A DNA stretch of 64,000 nt, from the NCBI GenBank assembly GCA_030149285.1, contig JASBRU010000002.1, positions 1 to 64,000 on the forward strand. The letters run 5' to 3'. The stretch's first letter is position 1. Each line of letters opens with the position of its first letter. Made by a program: the position numbers and the translations under genes. Below the pieces are notes generated by a model, which was given only the letters and a program-made list of their open reading frames with translations, was not told the DNA's origin and made no database searches. This DNA is from Flavobacteriales bacterium. GTDB taxonomy: Bacteria; Bacteroidota; Bacteroidia; Flavobacteriales; JASBRU01. Of this stretch, positions 62,499-64,000 are shown piece by piece.

Positions 62499-62939
62499 TT
62501 AACGAGTTAATTTTCTAATAGTAGTAAGAGTTACGGTAGTGCCTAATGTGTCTAATGAGGTTTGTGTAGAGTAATGAAGGTCTGTACTATTGATAAGTTC
62601 TACATTATAAACTAAACCATTTATTACAATTCTGTTTGAACCAGCTGTTGTCCAAGTACCAAAGGTAACATCAGTATCAATTGTTTCTTTATAGGATGCA
62701 CCACTATTAAACTCAACAGTGGTAGTGCTTATATCTGTAGGAAAAGTAAATGTAAGCCCGAATGCCTGAAAGGTATTGTCATCTGTAACACCTGTCCATG
62801 TACCACTTATTTTTTCTTTAAGTGTTGGGGTTGTTGTAGTGGTAGAGCCATTATCATCATCTTTTTTGCAAGCCGAAAGAAGAAGGATGGTACTAAAAAC
62901 TAGTATGTACTTACTATTAAAGCTTAATGACTTTTTCAT
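62499..62939 (-). CDS. Tandem lipocalin-like lipoprotein, copy 9
   Basis: 146 residues. The signal peptide is longer than in the other copies (Cys24; LLLSACKKDDDNGS). Domain: KISGTWTGVTDDNTFQAFGL, TTVEFNSGASYKETIDTDVT, FGTWTTAGSNRIVINGLVYN and VELINSTDLHYSTQTS, ending IRKLTR. Its first 23 bases overlap the end of the upstream T9SS gene, so it is probably translated from that message; no own promoter or clear terminator is seen. Confidence 0.83.
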   Translation of the reverse strand: MKKSLSFNSKYILVFSTILLLSACKKDDDNGSTTTTTPTLKEKISGTWTGVTDDNTFQAFGLTFTFPTDISTTTVEFNSGASYKETIDTDVTFGTWTTAGSNRIVINGLVYNVELINSTDLHYSTQTSLDTLGTTVTLTTIRKLTR

Positions 62940-64000
62940 TTTTCAGAGTTGTTTTGCCATTATTTATTAATAAATGGTAGTTACCCTTTGCTAAATCTGC
63001 AGTAGAAAAAGTAAATAAATTTTTGCCGGCTTTTACTCTCTCACTTATTAATAGCGTTATAATAGAACCTTTATTGTCTACAAGGTAAAAATCTAAATTC
63101 ATTTCAGTTTCAACTGTAAACTCCAGTTTAAACTCTTCATTTAAAGATGGGTTAGGAAAAGTTTTTACTTCTGCTATTTGGCTACCATTGGTAGATTGTG
63201 GTGTGCTGGTAGCAGTAGGGCTCATTATTTCTGATATCCAAGTGTTTGGTGTTCCTCTTTGAGTTAAGGTGCTAATTTCTAGTGCATCATAACCGCAGTA
63301 CCATATCACACCTGGTTCGTTATATTTTCTTTGCGAACCCGTATAATCTCCCCAGCGTTCTACCGCGCCACCTAATACATCCACATAAAAGTTACTTTGC
63401 TTTACAAATGTTAGCGGAGAGTAGTTTCCATTATTATCATAGAAGAATACTCCGTTTCCGGCACCTGTAAATGGTCCTGAATGGTTAAAATTGATAATCG
63501 CTTCGTTTTCTAAAGCAGATTTTCCAGTATAGGCTATATTAGGAAAACCAATATCCAGTGTATCACTTAGTATGTTTCCGGTAACTTCTTTGGTGGTAGC
63601 AATATAGTTTATAAAGCCATGGTAAATACCACATAAGTCACTGCTAGGCACTCTTGTGTTCATTACAAACTGTATACTATTGTTCTCAAAAAAGGCGCCT
63701 AATATTCTGTTGTCATTGGTGTCAAATAAACTCAATTGGCTTCCGTTTCTTGGTATTTGTCTGGCATTAGGGGGTAAACCATAGCGTATATTGGTAAGTC
63801 TATGGTCTATAACTAACTCTGGGGTGCCGCCTTTTACTCTATCCGTAACAGTTAGTAGAAAAAAGGAAGAACTGGTTTGTGCTTGGGCAAAGTTAGACAG
63901 TAAATACATTTGTGGTCCGTAGTTGCCAGATCCGCCTCTTACCGGTGTTGTGTTAAATAAGTTAGCACCGTTAAATTCAATATCATGGTAGTAGGCTGTT
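62917..64000 (-). CDS. T9SS-sorted secreted protein (N-terminus beyond window)
   Basis: The frame is open to the window edge, so the first Met seen at 63909 is not the start; about 360 residues are visible. No signal peptide is included. The visible part is Asn/Gly/Tyr-rich, beta-type (FNGANLFNTTPVRGGSGNYG, ERWGDYTGSQRKYNEPGVIW), with no recognised domain. A type A sorting domain ends it (VKTFPNPSLNEEFKLEFTVE ... NYHLLINNGKTTLKNEKVIK). It overlaps the start of lipoprotein copy 9. Confidence 0.85.
   Translation of the reverse strand, partial: TAYYHDIEFNGANLFNTTPVRGGSGNYGPQMYLLSNFAQAQTSSSFFLLTVTDRVKGGTPELVIDHRLTNIRYGLPPNARQIPRNGSQLSLFDTNDNRILGAFFENNSIQFVMNTRVPSSDLCGIYHGFINYIATTKEVTGNILSDTLDIGFPNIAYTGKSALENEAIINFNHSGPFTGAGNGVFFYDNNGNYSPLTFVKQSNFYVDVLGGAVERWGDYTGSQRKYNEPGVIWYCGYDALEISTLTQRGTPNTWISEIMSPTATSTPQSTNGSQIAEVKTFPNPSLNEEFKLEFTVETEMNLDFYLVDNKGSIITLLISERVKAGKNLFTFSTADLAKGNYHLLINNGKTTLKNEKVIKL

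Overview
The window is AT-rich chromosomal DNA from a member of the Bacteroidetes, most likely a Flavobacteriia-type, probably gliding bacterium. The evidence is direct: the gene run mutY-ssb-gldE-gldD, promoters of the TTG-N19/20-TAnnTTTG type typical of the phylum, many secreted proteins ending in a type IX secretion (T9SS) sorting domain, lipoproteins with an acidic stretch after the lipobox Cys, and little sign of Shine-Dalgarno sites. No rRNA, tRNA, CRISPR array, insertion sequence or prophage was recognised.

Layout. 1-11.2 kb is a secreted-protein region: a truncated FnIII-like protein, an operon of a dockerin-like-ended protein and a T9SS-anchored cohesin-like protein, a Rieske protein, and an 1802-residue repeat protein. 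Three of these proteins share one C-terminal module with calcium-loop motifs. 11.3-18.4 kb is housekeeping on the minus strand: serS, a lipoprotein, a TPR protein, a DUF4286 protein, rsmA and mgtE, preceded by rplU-rpmA. 18.6-24.7 kb holds a pair of M16 peptidase-like proteins, a drug/metabolite exporter, a heavy-metal-domain lipoprotein and heme A synthase. 24.7-31.8 kb is the gliding and DNA-maintenance block: gldD, gldE, ssb and mutY on minus; HU, a TPR protein, a 29-residue ribosomal-type protein, RNase G and recX on plus.

31.8-45.6 kb mixes metabolic and envelope genes: CapA-like, threonine aldolase, a methyltransferase, two unrecognised AT-rich genes, a hydrolase, prfB with an intact programmed frameshift, an ArsC-like protein, fumC, a DUF389 protein, mannose-1-phosphate guanylyltransferase, a SprT-like protein and an MlaE/MlaF ABC pair. 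45.6-54.9 kb has three paralogous T9SS-secreted proteins, gcvP, a UbiA-like protein and another T9SS protein. 55.2-57.8 kb is a kynureninase / kynurenine 3-monooxygenase operon for tryptophan degradation.

57.8-62.9 kb is the most unusual part: nine consecutive, divergent small lipoproteins (about 145-153 residues, lipocalin-like). Most are separate cassettes with their own promoter box and terminator, and one pair is a recent duplication that includes its terminator. A tenth relative sits at 40.1 kb. The window ends inside another T9SS-secreted protein.

Three small genes (29175, 38309 and 40642) and the full prfB reading frame were found by reading the sequence directly. Several starts were moved to downstream codons where the promoter or signal peptide demanded it.
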